Below, in pieces: positions 1 through 8,633 of a stretch of 64,000 nt of DNA. A model generated the notes under the pieces. That model was given only the letters and a program-made list of their open reading frames with translations. It searched no databases and was not told where the DNA came from. Where the stretch lies: assembly GCF_011046735.1 (NCBI RefSeq), contig NZ_CP049258.1, positions 3,924,001-3,988,000 of the forward strand. The letters run 5' to 3'. The first letter of the stretch is position 1. Every line of letters begins with the position of its first letter. Both the position numbers and the translations under genes were made by a program. The stretch is from Nordella sp. HKS 07 (GTDB lineage Bacteria > Pseudomonadota > Alphaproteobacteria > Rhizobiales > Aestuariivirgaceae).

Positions 1-1
1 A

Positions 2-721
2 CAGCCCATCGCGCTCACCCGGCATCGTCTGCGTTATTTCATCATCGCGGCGGCGATCTCCTACGCCATTCCCAATCTGCTGCTGTTCTCGGCCATTCCG
101 CATCTGGGAGCGGGCTATGCCGGCATCATGTATACGCTCTCGCCGATCGTCACGCTGGTATTGTCGATTCTGCTTGGCGTGCGCCGGCCCAATGCCCTCG
201 GCATTGCCGGAATTGTTGTCGGCTTCATCGGCGCGGTCATGGTGGCGACCACGCGCGGTGTCGCAGATAGGCCGGCGGACATATTCTGGGTCGCGATCGG
301 GCTTCTGATGCCGGTTTGCCTGGCGGCCGGCAATGTCTATCGCAGCTATGACTGGCCGAAAGATACGGGACCGATCCAGCTTGCCGCCGGCAGCCATCTA
401 GCCACCGCGGCGATGCTGATCGCGGGGGCGGTCGGCATGGGCCAGGCCGGCGCCTTCGCGACCCTTTCGGAGGTGCCGTGGCTGGTGGTGTTGCAGGTCC
501 TTTCGGCCGCCGCGATGTTCGCCTTCTATTTTCGCCTGCAGGCGGTCGGCGGCCCGGTCTATCTGAGCCAGATCGGCTATGTGGCGGCGGCGATCGGCCT
601 TGCCACCGGTGTCCTGTTCCTCGGCGAACACTATCAGCTGCTGACCTGGCTCGGCGCGGCCATCATCGTCATGGGCGTGATCATGACGACCAAGGCACAG
701 AGCCAGACCAGCGTTCAATAA
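2..721 (+). CDS. EamA/DMT-family transporter, 5' end cut by window edge
   Basis: The frame is open from the first bases of the window, so the N-terminus lies outside it; the visible part is about 239 residues. It is almost entirely hydrophobic helices separated by short loops, including a helix pair around the stretch [14 protein letters not shown] and a later one ending in GVIMTTKA. This is the look of the C-terminal half of EamA (drug/metabolite transporter superfamily) proteins, which have ten membrane helices in two repeats and export small metabolites. The substrate cannot be told. Its stop overlaps the end of the convergent truA by a few bases. Confidence 0.85.
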   Translation, partial: QPIALTRHRLRYFIIAAAISYAIPNLLLFSAIPHLGAGYAGIMYTLSPIVTLVLSILLGVRRPNALGIAGIVVGFIGAVMVATTRGVADRPADIFWVAIGLLMPVCLAAGNVYRSYDWPKDTGPIQLAAGSHLATAAMLIAGAVGMGQAGAFATLSEVPWLVVLQVLSAAAMFAFYFRLQAVGGPVYLSQIGYVAAAIGLATGVLFLGEHYQLLTWLGAAIIVMGVIMTTKAQSQTSVQ

Positions 722-1455
722 TCAACCTGGGTGAGATAGAGACCGGTCGGCGGCGCCACCGGTCCGCAACGGGTGCGGTCGTGCGCGTGAAGAGCGTTTC
801 CGATCTCCTCGACCGGCCATTTGCCTTCGCCGACCAGCTTGAGCGAGCCCACCATCGAGCGAACCTGATGATGCAGGAAGGAGCGCGCCTCGACAAAGAT
901 GTCGATGACGTCACTGTCGCGCGTCACATCGAGGCGGTCGAGCGTCTTGACCGGCGACTGCGCCTGGCAGGAGGAGGCACGGAAGGTGGTGAAGTCGTGC
1001 TTGCCGAGGAGCGCCTGGGCTGCTTCGTGCATGGCCTTGTGATCGAGGGGGACGGGATGCCACCAGGCCTTTCCCTGTTCGAGCGCCAAAGGCGCGGGCC
1101 GGTTGACGATCCGGTAGAGATAGTGCCGGCGTATGGCGCTGAAGCGGGCGTGGAAATTCGGTCCCACTTCCTCGACCGCCAGCACACTCACCGGATGCGG
1201 GCGCAAATGGGCGTTGATGGCATTCCGCAGGATTCGTGTCTGCCAGCTGCGCTCGAGATCGACATGCGCCACCTGTCCTATGGCGTGGACGCCGGCATCG
1301 GTGCGGCCGGCGGCGTGGACTACCGGCCGCTCGCCGCCGGCCAGGACGGAAACGGCGTCCTCGAGAACGCCCTGGACCGTCAGCGCATCGGCCTGCAACT
1401 GCCAGCCGGCGAAAGGTCCGCCGTCATATTCGATGATCATCTTGTAGCGCGCCAT
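715..1455 (-). CDS. truA: tRNA pseudouridine(38-40) synthase TruA
   Basis: A 246-residue protein of the usual TruA length. It opens with the typical [17 protein letters not shown] segment and carries the catalytic-Asp motif GRTDAGVHA, with Asp near residue 53. TruA isomerises uridines 38, 39 and 40 of the tRNA anticodon arm to pseudouridine in the cytoplasm. The ATG lies at a clean boundary and a repeat-rich intergenic region lies upstream. It converges on the DMT transporter with a 7-bp overlap of the two ends, so any terminator must lie inside coding sequence. Confidence 0.97.
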   Translation of the reverse strand: MARYKMIIEYDGGPFAGWQLQADALTVQGVLEDAVSVLAGGERPVVHAAGRTDAGVHAIGQVAHVDLERSWQTRILRNAINAHLRPHPVSVLAVEEVGPNFHARFSAIRRHYLYRIVNRPAPLALEQGKAWWHPVPLDHKAMHEAAQALLGKHDFTTFRASSCQAQSPVKTLDRLDVTRDSDVIDIFVEARSFLHHQVRSMVGSLKLVGEGKWPVEEIGNALHAHDRTRCGPVAPPTGLYLTQVDY

Positions 1456-1501
1456 GGCACCTTATGCCCGCACGCACCCCCCGGATGAAAGCGATTTCGC
1501 C

Positions 1502-1554
1502 TGGCGCGGGATGCGAAAAAGTGGACACCGGTTTTTCGCAAGAATCCCGCGCCA
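1502..1554. repeat. Hyphomicrobiales-type intergenic palindrome (class 1)
   Basis: Perfect 11-bp outer arms (TGGCGCGGGAT at 1502-1512 and ATCCCGCGCCA at 1544-1554) enclose inner arms CGAAAAA (1514-1520) and TTTTTCG (1532-1538). Palindromes of this design are dispersed between genes in many Rhizobiales genomes. It lies upstream of truA and directly abuts a second palindrome. Confidence 0.8.
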
Positions 1555-1565
1555 ATATAGGAATC

Positions 1566-1613
1566 GATCACGTTTATGAGTTTGGATTGATTCAATCCAA
1601 ACTCATCGTGATC
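1566..1613. repeat. Long intergenic palindrome (class 2)
   Basis: Arms of 15 bp (ATGAGTTTGGATTGA at 1576-1590 and its exact complement at 1592-1606) meet around a single base. They are extended outside by GATCACG (1566-1572) and CGTGATC (1607-1613). Without a proper loop this would cruciform as DNA rather than act as a normal terminator. With the neighbouring class 1 palindrome it forms one composite repeat between truA and the next gene. A short echo (TGATTGATTCAATCC) occurs near 2535. Confidence 0.8.
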
Positions 1614-1646
1614 TAGAGGGCCGTCAAGGTCTGAGGCGATCGTGAC

Positions 1647-1916
1647 CTATTGCCGGGTCTTGTTAAGGGTAAACTCCCCCGCACGGATGCGCTCCGGCAA
1701 CCGTTCCGCCATGCGCGCCACCGGTTCCTCGCCATAGGTGGTGATGAGGTCGGAAAGGGCTGCGAAAATCGCCGCCGTCGCCACGCAATCGGGATCGATG
1801 CCGTCATACACGGCCTCCTCCCAGGCTTCCATGATATAGCGTAGCGCCACATATTTGGGCTCGGTATGCGGCGCGGGGGCCGGTGTCTTCAGAGCTTCTC
1901 TATCCATTCCATCCAC
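1647..1916 (-). CDS. Small conserved-looking hypothetical protein (89 aa)
   Basis: I do not recognise the family. The protein is acidic and alpha-helical in character, with segments such as KYVALRYIMEAWEEA and AAIFAALSDLITTYGEEP, and has no signal peptide or membrane segment. A soluble cytoplasmic protein is likely. It stands alone between the palindromic repeats and the Nudix gene on the same strand as truA. Start and length are plausible and no larger frame competes. Confidence 0.65.
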   Translation of the reverse strand: MDGMDREALKTPAPAPHTEPKYVALRYIMEAWEEAVYDGIDPDCVATAAIFAALSDLITTYGEEPVARMAERLPERIRAGEFTLNKTRQ

Positions 1917-2080
1917 CTTGCAGTTCCCGGAACGCAGGGAAGCGCTTGCGAAGCCGACGCCCGGTACACCGGAGCCGGCGAGCCCACCAACCGAATCAGC
2001 ACGATTTGAAACTTATCAGAGCAATGCGGCCGGACTATTTGATCCTTAGGAAAGGGTTAACGCCGGCGGCTCTTTTTGAA

Positions 2081-2509
2081 TCAAGTCGTTAACATTTGCC
2101 AAGCCTGGCGGATGTAGTCGGCGGTGCCGGGCGTCATGTCGAGCTCGTCGAGGGCGGCCCGTTCCGCCCACTGGATATTCGTCACGTCGTCGCGGGCTTC
2201 CGCCTCGCCATGCAGCCAGTGCCCGGTGAAACAGACGATCAAATAATGGGCGACGGCGCGGCCGGATTCGTCATGCATGATCGCATCGTCGACGTCCACG
2301 AGTTTTACGAGATCGGCGGCGACGCCGGTCTCCTCTGCGAGTTCACGCGCTGCCGCTTCGCGCACCGTCTCGCCGAATTCGAGGCCGCCGCCCGGCAGGC
2401 TCCATTTGCCCTTCCACGGATCCTTGCCGCGCTCGACCAACAGGACCTTGCCGTCCCGCCACACGCAGGCGCTGACACCGATTCGGGGGAGAGGCTTGAG
2501 GTCGCTCAT
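2081..2509 (-). CDS. Nudix hydrolase
   Basis: A 142-residue single-domain protein. The Nudix box runs from about residue 41 to 63: a Gly, then Glu47, then Arg55-Glu56-Leu and Glu59-Glu60-x-Gly-Val, which are the Mg-binding and catalytic positions. Proteins of this size and with the [10 protein letters not shown] context hydrolyse nucleoside diphosphate derivatives (ADP-ribose, NADH or oxidised nucleotides). The exact substrate is not predictable. Cytoplasmic. It is divergent from the DUF3606 gene. Confidence 0.92.
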   Translation of the reverse strand: MSDLKPLPRIGVSACVWRDGKVLLVERGKDPWKGKWSLPGGGLEFGETVREAAARELAEETGVAADLVKLVDVDDAIMHDESGRAVAHYLIVCFTGHWLHGEAEARDDVTNIQWAERAALDELDMTPGTADYIRQAWQMLTT

Positions 2510-2609
2510 GGTCTATCGTAGCCCTTTGGGCGTGATTGATTCAATCCGGAGTCACTGTAATCTGCTTATGTGAGTCGACGACTTCTCACGTCACAATGGG
2601 GAAGAAACA

Positions 2610-2807
2610 ATGGCTGACAACAAGAAGGCCCGCGGCAAGGCCGATCGCGCGAAGGTGGCGAAAGGCGAAACCTATGAAGTGGCCTATTTCGCCAGAAAGC
2701 ACGGCATCACCGCCGCCGAGACCCGCTCTTTGATCGACAAGGTCGGCAACAGCCGCGACAAGCTCAACAAGGCCGCGGAAAAACTGAAGGCAAAAAAGAA
2801 GAGATAG
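2610..2807 (+). CDS. DUF3606-like small protein
   Basis: A 65-residue, very lysine-rich protein. Its middle (YEVAYFARKHGITAAE, then LIDKVGNSRDKL) matches the pattern of the DUF3606 family, in which a helix-turn-helix-like segment follows a Lys/Asp-rich start. The function of that family is unknown. A purine-rich GGGAAGAA stands a few bases before the ATG. The gene is followed after 13 bp by the convergent MFS transporter. Confidence 0.75.
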   Translation: MADNKKARGKADRAKVAKGETYEVAYFARKHGITAAETRSLIDKVGNSRDKLNKAAEKLKAKKKR

Positions 2808-2820
2808 ACTCCCGCCAGAT

Positions 2821-4041
2821 TCATTCGCACGCAACGTCGATCGACGCCGGGCACAGGTTGCGGCGGCTATCCGCGATGACGCGGTAGCCGAACGCTACGG
2901 CAATGAGGGCGCTGACGCCGGCAGTGACGGAGACCCAGAAGCCGCTGGAGGGACCGAAGGCGTCGACGACGTAGCCCGCGCCGAATGAGCCGACCGCCAT
3001 GCCGATCCCGATGCCGGTCATGGCCCAGGTCATGCCCTCGGTGAGCCTGGCGGCCGGAATGCGCTGCTCAATGAGGCCAAAGGCGGTGATGAAGCTCGGC
3101 GAAACCGCGGCACCCGCGATGAAGAGCGCCAGAGCGAGCGTCGGTATGTCGCTGAGAAAGGGCAGCGGTAGCGCGGTCAGCGCCGCAATCAGAGTGGCGA
3201 CGACGAATTGCTGTGCCAGGCTGGCTTTGAGCTTGAGCACGCCGAAGACGAGGCCCACCACGAGTGAGCCGGCCGCGTAACCGGCAAGGACGAAGCTGGC
3301 CGCGGCGGGTTGCCCGAGCTCCTTGGTCAGTGCGATGACCGCCACTTCCGCCGTGCCCAGAAGTGTACCAAGCGCCAGCAGGACGAAAGTGATGAGCTGC
3401 AGCGGGCGGAAGGAGATCACCGCCGGGCCGACGTTGCGTGTCGCCGCATGGATACGCGGCTCGGTCTTCTTCTGGATCAGAAAGAGGATTGTGCCGATGG
3501 CGAGGAATGCGGTGGCGAAAAGCGGCCCAGCTTCCGGGAACAGCGACACGCTCAGGCCGATCGAGAGCACCGAGCCCGTCATATAGAGTATTTCGTCGGA
3601 GACCGATTCAAAGGCGAATGCCGTTTTGAGCTGGGGCGTATCGCGATAAATCTCCGTCCAGCGCGCGCGGATCATCGCGGGCATGCTCGGCATGAGGCCG
3701 GCGAGTGTCGCGAAGACGAAAAGCAGAGGGCTCGGCCAGCGCCAATAGGTGGCGGCGAGCAGAAGGACGAAGGCCAATACGGCGGCGGTGGTGACGGGTG
3801 CCAGGATTCGGGCTTGGCCGAAGCGGTCCACCAGCCTCGAGATCTGAGGCGATATCAAAGCGTTGGTGAGCGCGAAAACCGCGGAGACGGCGCCCGCCAG
3901 CCAGTATTCGCCATGTGTCTGCGACAGCATCGCGACCAGTCCCATCGGCACCATCGCCATGGGCAGGCGGGCAATGAAGCCGGCCATGGCGAACGCGATC
4001 GTGCCGGGCGCCCGGAAAATGTCGCGATAGGGGGAAAACAA
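2821..4041 (-). CDS. MFS transporter
   Basis: A 406-residue protein with about twelve predicted membrane helices and the MFS loop signature between helices 2 and 3 (RLVDRFGQARI). The length is usual for sugar/drug-efflux MFS members. It is transcribed divergently from a TetR regulator, with an array of palindromic half-sites filling the gap. That arrangement is classic for a repressor controlling an efflux pump, so drug or toxic-metabolite export is the best guess. Substrate unknown. Confidence 0.9.
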   Translation of the reverse strand: MFSPYRDIFRAPGTIAFAMAGFIARLPMAMVPMGLVAMLSQTHGEYWLAGAVSAVFALTNALISPQISRLVDRFGQARILAPVTTAAVLAFVLLLAATYWRWPSPLLFVFATLAGLMPSMPAMIRARWTEIYRDTPQLKTAFAFESVSDEILYMTGSVLSIGLSVSLFPEAGPLFATAFLAIGTILFLIQKKTEPRIHAATRNVGPAVISFRPLQLITFVLLALGTLLGTAEVAVIALTKELGQPAAASFVLAGYAAGSLVVGLVFGVLKLKASLAQQFVVATLIAALTALPLPFLSDIPTLALALFIAGAAVSPSFITAFGLIEQRIPAARLTEGMTWAMTGIGIGMAVGSFGAGYVVDAFGPSSGFWVSVTAGVSALIAVAFGYRVIADSRRNLCPASIDVACE

Positions 4042-4075
4042 GACAATCTCCTGGATTCTAAGGAGCCCGTCATTT

Positions 4076-4146
4076 ACATACGTGGCGTATGTGACTCCAT
4101 ATAGAAATATACCGATCGTATGTCAATTAACATACGAGATGTATGT
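4076..4146. promoter_or_regulatory. Probable TetR operator array between the MFS and TetR genes
   Basis: Two 17-bp palindromes of the same geometry occur: ACATACG-TGG-CGTATGT at 4076-4092 and ACATACG-AGA-TGTATGT at 4130-4146. A third inverted pair (CGTATGT at 4117-4123 and ACATACG at 4130-4136) shares a half-site with the second. The last box ends two bases before the first possible regulator ATG. The pattern suits autoregulation plus control of the efflux gene by the adjacent TetR protein. Confidence 0.85.
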
Positions 4147-4148
4147 GA

Positions 4149-4763
4149 ATGAAGAAGCGCATGGCTCATAAACCCCGGGCGGAGATGATCGCTGAGACGC
4201 GGGCGAAGCTGGTGACGGCGGCTCGCAAGGCCTTCGGCACAGTCGGCTATGCGGAAGCTTCCATGGACGATTTCACCGCCGCCGCCGGCCTGACCCGCGG
4301 CGCGCTCTATCATCATTTCGGCGACAAGAAGGGACTGCTCAAGGCGGTGATCGCCGAGATCGACGGCGAGATGTGGGCGCGCATGAGCGCCGCCACGCGC
4401 AAGGCGCCCTCGCGCTGGCAGGGCTTCGTTGATGAATGCGTGACCTATGTCGAAATGGCGCTCGATCCCGAGATCCAGCGCATCATCCTGCGTGACGGCC
4501 CGGCCGTTCTGGGTGATCCATCGCAATGGCCGACCCAGAATGCCTGCATCCGCAATATGACCGCGACGCTCGAGAAGCTGGTCGAGGAGGGGACGGTCCG
4601 GGTACTCGATCCACAGGCGACAGCGCATCTTCTCAACGGCACGATGCTCTACGCATCGCTCTCGATCGCCAATGCCGAGGATCAGCAGCGGGCATCGCGA
4701 GAGGCGGTGCGCGCTATGACGCTTTTGCTCGACGGTCTCCTTGCAGAACCCAAGGCCTCCTGA
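4149..4763 (+). CDS. TetR-family transcriptional regulator
   Basis: A 204-residue protein. The N-terminal HTH runs from about residue 10 to 60 and contains AASMDDFTAAAGLTRGALYHHFGDKKG, shortened here only by position; the TRGALYHHF recognition helix is diagnostic for TetR. The C-terminal ligand domain is of a common TetR type. The annotated ATG at 4149 has no good ribosome site. An in-frame ATG at 4161 follows GAAGAAG and may be the true start. It probably represses itself and the divergent MFS pump through the palindromes just upstream. Its stop overlaps the SRAP start (TGATG). Confidence 0.92.
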   Translation: MKKRMAHKPRAEMIAETRAKLVTAARKAFGTVGYAEASMDDFTAAAGLTRGALYHHFGDKKGLLKAVIAEIDGEMWARMSAATRKAPSRWQGFVDECVTYVEMALDPEIQRIILRDGPAVLGDPSQWPTQNACIRNMTATLEKLVEEGTVRVLDPQATAHLLNGTMLYASLSIANAEDQQRASREAVRAMTLLLDGLLAEPKAS

Positions 4764-5440
4764 TGTGCAATCTCTACAAGCTCACCGCCAAGCCCGATCA
4801 CTTGCGCGAGCTCCTGCGCTATATCGAGGAGCATGATTTTCCGCCACGCGCCTATGTGTCACCCGGTAGCCCCATTGCCATCATCCGAGCGGAGAGAGAC
4901 AGCGTCCGCCATCCGGCTCTGGTGCGCTGGGGTTTCGTGCCGTCCTGGGCGAAGGAAGTGGCGCCCGGCAAGCCGCTCACCAATGCGCGCGGCGAGACGA
5001 TCCTCGAGAAGGCATCGTTCAAGCACGCGATACGTCGTCGGCGCTGCCTAATTCCGGCGGATGGCTTCTATGAATGGTCGAGACCGGAAGGGCGCAAGCA
5101 GGCTTATCACATCGCGCGCCGCGACGGCGGCCCCTTCGCCTTTGCGGGGATCTGGGAGCACTGGCAGGGCGCCGACGGCAGCGAGCTCGAAACGGCGGCC
5201 ATCGTCACGATGGAAGCCTTGCCGCCGATCGCCCAGCTGCATCACCGCATGCCGGTGATCGTAATGCCGGATCTTCACGAAGCCTGGCTCGCCAATGACA
5301 GGCTTGAGGCGGAGAAAGCCCTGGCACTGGTGAAGGCTAACCCTGACACCACGCTCAGCTTCGAGCCAGTGACGCTCGAACGCCGGGCGCCGGCGCCGAA
5401 ACCTCCGCCGCCGGAGCCGGATCAGATGACGCTGTTTTGA
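4763..5440 (+). CDS. SOS response-associated peptidase (SRAP/YedK/HMCES family)
   Basis: A 225-residue protein beginning MCNLY. Cys2 becomes the N-terminal nucleophile after Met removal and cross-links to abasic sites in single-stranded DNA. Other family marks are present: RWGFVPSWA, NARGET, FYEW and HRMPV. Such proteins shield abasic sites at replication forks. The ATG overlaps the TetR stop, and starting here places Cys at position 2 as the mechanism demands. The frame is open further upstream but that extension would abolish the catalytic terminus. Confidence 0.95.
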   Translation: MCNLYKLTAKPDHLRELLRYIEEHDFPPRAYVSPGSPIAIIRAERDSVRHPALVRWGFVPSWAKEVAPGKPLTNARGETILEKASFKHAIRRRRCLIPADGFYEWSRPEGRKQAYHIARRDGGPFAFAGIWEHWQGADGSELETAAIVTMEALPPIAQLHHRMPVIVMPDLHEAWLANDRLEAEKALALVKANPDTTLSFEPVTLERRAPAPKPPPPEPDQMTLF

Positions 5441-5442
5441 TT

Positions 5443-5820
5443 CTATGCCGGCTCGACCTCAAGGCCCGCGTCGGCGGCATCCTTGAAGCCGCCGAGATTA
5501 TGGACATTCATGTAGCCCATGTCCTTCAGCACCTTGCCAGCGAGCGCCGAGCGCCCGCCCGAGGCGCAATAGAGGATGACCGGGCGATCCTTGCTGAACT
5601 GCGGGTCGTGATAGGGCGTCTCGGCATCGGCGCGGAACTCGATCATGCCGCGCGAGACATGTACCGCACCCTTGAGCTTGCCGCTCTTGGCGACTTCGGT
5701 GCCGTCGCGGACATCGACGAGGAGAGCGCCCTTGGCCACGAGCTTGCGGGCTTCCTCGGCGCTGATCTTCGGGACGGCGTCATTTGCGGCAGCCATGAGC
5801 TGCTTTACGGAAACGGACAT
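5443..5820 (-). CDS. Rhodanese-like domain protein
   Basis: A 125-residue single rhodanese domain. The active-site loop is C84-ASGGRS, and the usual LLVDVRDGTEV segment stands near residue 33. It would move sulfane sulfur between thiols or act as a sulfur carrier partner in the cytoplasm. An AGGAGAGAG ribosome site precedes the ATG at 5820. An 18-residue longer frame exists but lacks such a site. It is convergent with the SRAP gene with a 2-bp gap. Confidence 0.92.
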   Translation of the reverse strand: MSVSVKQLMAAANDAVPKISAEEARKLVAKGALLVDVRDGTEVAKSGKLKGAVHVSRGMIEFRADAETPYHDPQFSKDRPVILYCASGGRSALAGKVLKDMGYMNVHNLGGFKDAADAGLEVEPA

Positions 5821-5966
5821 CACTCTCTCTCCTGATCTGGCGGCGCGTCCTCTGTTCGAGGCGCATAGTGACAAAGTTCCGGTCTATCGTCACCACCTTT
5901 CAGGTGAGTTGCGCGATGACGGCCGCCGTGCATTCGCAATAAGCCGGTGGGTTGTTCGCTTCGGTC

Positions 5967-7058
5967 CTACTGCGCGCCAGTCTGGCCGCGATGCCTGAGG
6001 AAATGGTCGGCGAGCACAATGGCGAGCATCGCTTCGCCCACCGGCACCGCGCGGATGCCGACGCAAGGGTCATGACGTCCGGTGGTCACGATATCGGTGT
6101 TCTCGCCCGTTGCCGTCACCGTCTTGCGCGGCGACAGGATCGACGAGGTCGGCTTCACCGCGAAGCGCACCACGATCTCCTGGCCGGTCGAAATGCCGCC
6201 CAATACGCCGCCCGCGTGATTGGTGCTGAATTCGGGCTTGCCGTGGCGCATCCGCATCTCATCGGCATTCTCCTCGCCGGAAAGCAGAGCGGAGCCGAAG
6301 CCGGCCCCGATCTCGACGCCCTTGACCGCATTGATGCTCATCATTGCCGAGGCGATATCCTGGTCGAGCTTGCCATAGATCGGGGCACCCCAGCCGGGCG
6401 GAACGCCAGTCGCCACCACTTCGATGATAGCGCCGACGGAGGAGCCTCCTTTGCGCACTTTGTCGAGATAGTCCGCCCAGGGTTGGACGACTGACGCGTC
6501 GGGCGTGAAGAAGGGATTGTGGTCGACCTCGTCCCAGTTCCAGTGCGTACGGTCGATCTTATGCGGACCGATCTGGATGAGGGCACCGCGCACGCTCACT
6601 TGCGGAATGATCTTGCGGGCGATGGCGCCGGCCGCAACTCGGGCGGCCGTCTCGCGCGCCGAGGAGCGCCCGCCGCCGCGATAATCGCGCACGCCATATT
6701 TCGTGAGATAGGTGAAGTCGGCGTGGCCGGGACGAAACTTGTCGCGGATCGCCGAATAGTCCTTGGAGCGCTGATCGACATTCTCGATGACAAGGGCGAC
6801 CGGAGCGCCTGTTGTCACCTGGCCACCGCTGCGTTCGTCCTCGAAGACGCCGGAAAGAATTTTCACTTCGTCGGGCTCACGCCGCTGTGTCGTGAAACGC
6901 GATTGGCCAGGCTTGCGCTTGTCGAGATAGGTCTGGATCTCGGCGGCGGTAAGGGGAATGCCGGGCGGACAGCCATCGACCACGCAACCGAGCGCCGGCC
7001 CATGGCTTTCACCAAAAGTGGTCATCCGAAACATATGGCCGAAGGTATTATATGACAT
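5967..7058 (-). CDS. aroC: Chorismate synthase
   Basis: A 363-residue protein of full AroC length, opening [20 protein letters not shown]. It contains the FMN/EPSP-binding signatures [12 protein letters not shown] and [15 protein letters not shown]. It converts 5-enolpyruvylshikimate-3-phosphate to chorismate, the last shared step of aromatic amino-acid synthesis, using reduced FMN without net redox change. It lies downstream of fabI and the histidine phosphatase on the same strand with a 33-bp gap, an order seen in related Rhizobiales. Confidence 0.98.
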   Translation of the reverse strand: MSYNTFGHMFRMTTFGESHGPALGCVVDGCPPGIPLTAAEIQTYLDKRKPGQSRFTTQRREPDEVKILSGVFEDERSGGQVTTGAPVALVIENVDQRSKDYSAIRDKFRPGHADFTYLTKYGVRDYRGGGRSSARETAARVAAGAIARKIIPQVSVRGALIQIGPHKIDRTHWNWDEVDHNPFFTPDASVVQPWADYLDKVRKGGSSVGAIIEVVATGVPPGWGAPIYGKLDQDIASAMMSINAVKGVEIGAGFGSALLSGEENADEMRMRHGKPEFSTNHAGGVLGGISTGQEIVVRFAVKPTSSILSPRKTVTATGENTDIVTTGRHDPCVGIRAVPVGEAMLAIVLADHFLRHRGQTGAQ

Positions 7059-7091
7059 GAGCCACCTGATTAAGGCGCAACGGCGGTGGCG

Positions 7092-7721
7092 TCAAATGCC
7101 GCCGCCCGCGGGATTGTTTACCAAATGGGCTGCGCTGTCGAACCAGTCGATGCGTCCATCCTGCAGGCGGCAGAAATGGCCCTGCGGGATAGGCATCTTG
7201 ACCATGTCGGCAGGCTTCAGGCTCGAAACGAGACCGATCAGGCAGCGGCCGATGGCGCCATGGGCGACGATGACGGTCGGCCCGTCGAGACGGCCGATCC
7301 ATTGCCTGACGCGCTCGAGTCCTTCCTCATAGCTCTCGCCTTCGGGCGGGCGCCAGCGGAAGCGCTCGGTCAGGTCCTTCGGATAATGCTGACTGGTCTT
7401 GAGGTCCTTGAAGTAATGACCTTCCCAGATGCCGAAGGCGAGCTCGAGCATGGCAGGCTCGATTTCGATCTTTGATTCCGGCAGGTCGAATTCGCGCGAC
7501 AGATGGCCCATGGTCTGGCGCGTGCGCGTCAGCGGACTGGCGACGAAGAGATCCACCTTCGTCTTGCCGAGAAAGCTCTTGAGGCCGCGCGATATGGCGA
7601 CCGCCTGCTGATGGCCCGTATCGTTGAGCGGAATATCGATCTGACCTTGAATACGGCCTTCGAGATTCCAGTCGGTTTCGCCGTGACGGATGAAATAGAT
7701 CGGCGGATTGGGCTCAATCAC
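7092..7721 (-). CDS. Histidine phosphatase family protein
   Basis: A 209-residue protein with the N-terminal phosphohistidine motif FIRHGETDWN (catalytic His13) and a second catalytic His in VIVAHGAIGR. It belongs to the phosphoglycerate-mutase-like superfamily; the substrate cannot be assigned and most such proteins are phosphatases. Its start overlaps the 3' end of fabI by 8 bp, so translational coupling is likely. Confidence 0.92.
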   Translation of the reverse strand: MIEPNPPIYFIRHGETDWNLEGRIQGQIDIPLNDTGHQQAVAISRGLKSFLGKTKVDLFVASPLTRTRQTMGHLSREFDLPESKIEIEPAMLELAFGIWEGHYFKDLKTSQHYPKDLTERFRWRPPEGESYEEGLERVRQWIGRLDGPTVIVAHGAIGRCLIGLVSSLKPADMVKMPIPQGHFCRLQDGRIDWFDSAAHLVNNPAGGGI

Positions 7722-8538
7722 CGTTTTGCGCGACCGTGATGTCGGGGGCTTCGGGATTCTTCATGCCGACGATGTGGTATCCGGCATCGACATGCATGAT
7801 TTCGCCGGTTACGCCGCGCCCGAGTTCCGACAGGAGATAGAGGCCCGAATCGCCGACCTCGTCGATGGTCACCGTGCGGCGCAGCGGCGAGTTATATTCG
7901 TTCCACTTCAGGATATAGCGGAAATCGCCGATGCCGGAGGCGGCAAGCGTCTTGATGGGCCCGGCCGAGATGGCGTTGACGCGGATGTTCTTGGGGCCGA
8001 GATCGGCCGCCATATAACGCACCGAAGCTTCGAGCGCCGCCTTGGCGACCCCCATCACATTGTAATGCGGCATCCATTTCTCCGCCCCGTAATAGGTGAG
8101 GGTGAGGAGGGAACCGCCCTTGCTCATCAGCTTCTCGGCACGCTGCGCGATGGCCGTGAAGCTGTAGCAGGAGATGAACATGGTCTTGGTGAAATTGTCC
8201 GCCGTCGTGTCGACATAGCGGCCGGTCAACTCGTCCTTGTCGGAGAAGGCGATGGCGTGGACAACGAAATCGAGATCGCCCCATGCAGCACCTATGGCCG
8301 CGAAGGTTTCATCGACGGACGCCATATCGGTGACGTCGCAGGGCAGCACAAGCCTGGAGCCGATGCCGGCGGCCAGGGGCTCGACTCGCTTCTTGAGCGC
8401 TTCCCCCTGATAGGTGAAAGCCAGCTCGGCACCGTGGCGCGCGCAGGCCTGAGCGATGCCCCAACCGATTGACCGGTTATTGGCCACACCCATGATAAGG
8501 CCGCGCTTGCCGGCCATTAACCCTTTGGATTCACTCAT
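7714..8538 (-). CDS. fabI: Enoyl-[acyl-carrier-protein] reductase (NADH)
   Basis: A 274-residue short-chain-dehydrogenase fold with FabI features: the atypical nucleotide loop GVANNRSIGWGIA near residues 17-29 and the Tyr159-x6-Lys166 catalytic pair spaced as in FabI. It reduces enoyl-ACP in the last step of each fatty-acid elongation cycle and is the target class of triclosan. First gene of the fabI–phosphatase–aroC run. Confidence 0.97.
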   Translation of the reverse strand: MSESKGLMAGKRGLIMGVANNRSIGWGIAQACARHGAELAFTYQGEALKKRVEPLAAGIGSRLVLPCDVTDMASVDETFAAIGAAWGDLDFVVHAIAFSDKDELTGRYVDTTADNFTKTMFISCYSFTAIAQRAEKLMSKGGSLLTLTYYGAEKWMPHYNVMGVAKAALEASVRYMAADLGPKNIRVNAISAGPIKTLAASGIGDFRYILKWNEYNSPLRRTVTIDEVGDSGLYLLSELGRGVTGEIMHVDAGYHIVGMKNPEAPDITVAQNGD

Positions 8539-8633
8539 GATTCGCCTTGGTTGCGCGTGAGGGGCCGAGGATTCCCCGGCGGCGCGTTTCTGGCACAGAT
8601 GCTCTCAGAGGTCTACCTTTAAAGACATACAAC

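Noticed and set aside
4526-4762. Longer N-terminus for the SRAP protein
   Set aside because: It would bury the catalytic Cys2 and overlaps the TetR gene.
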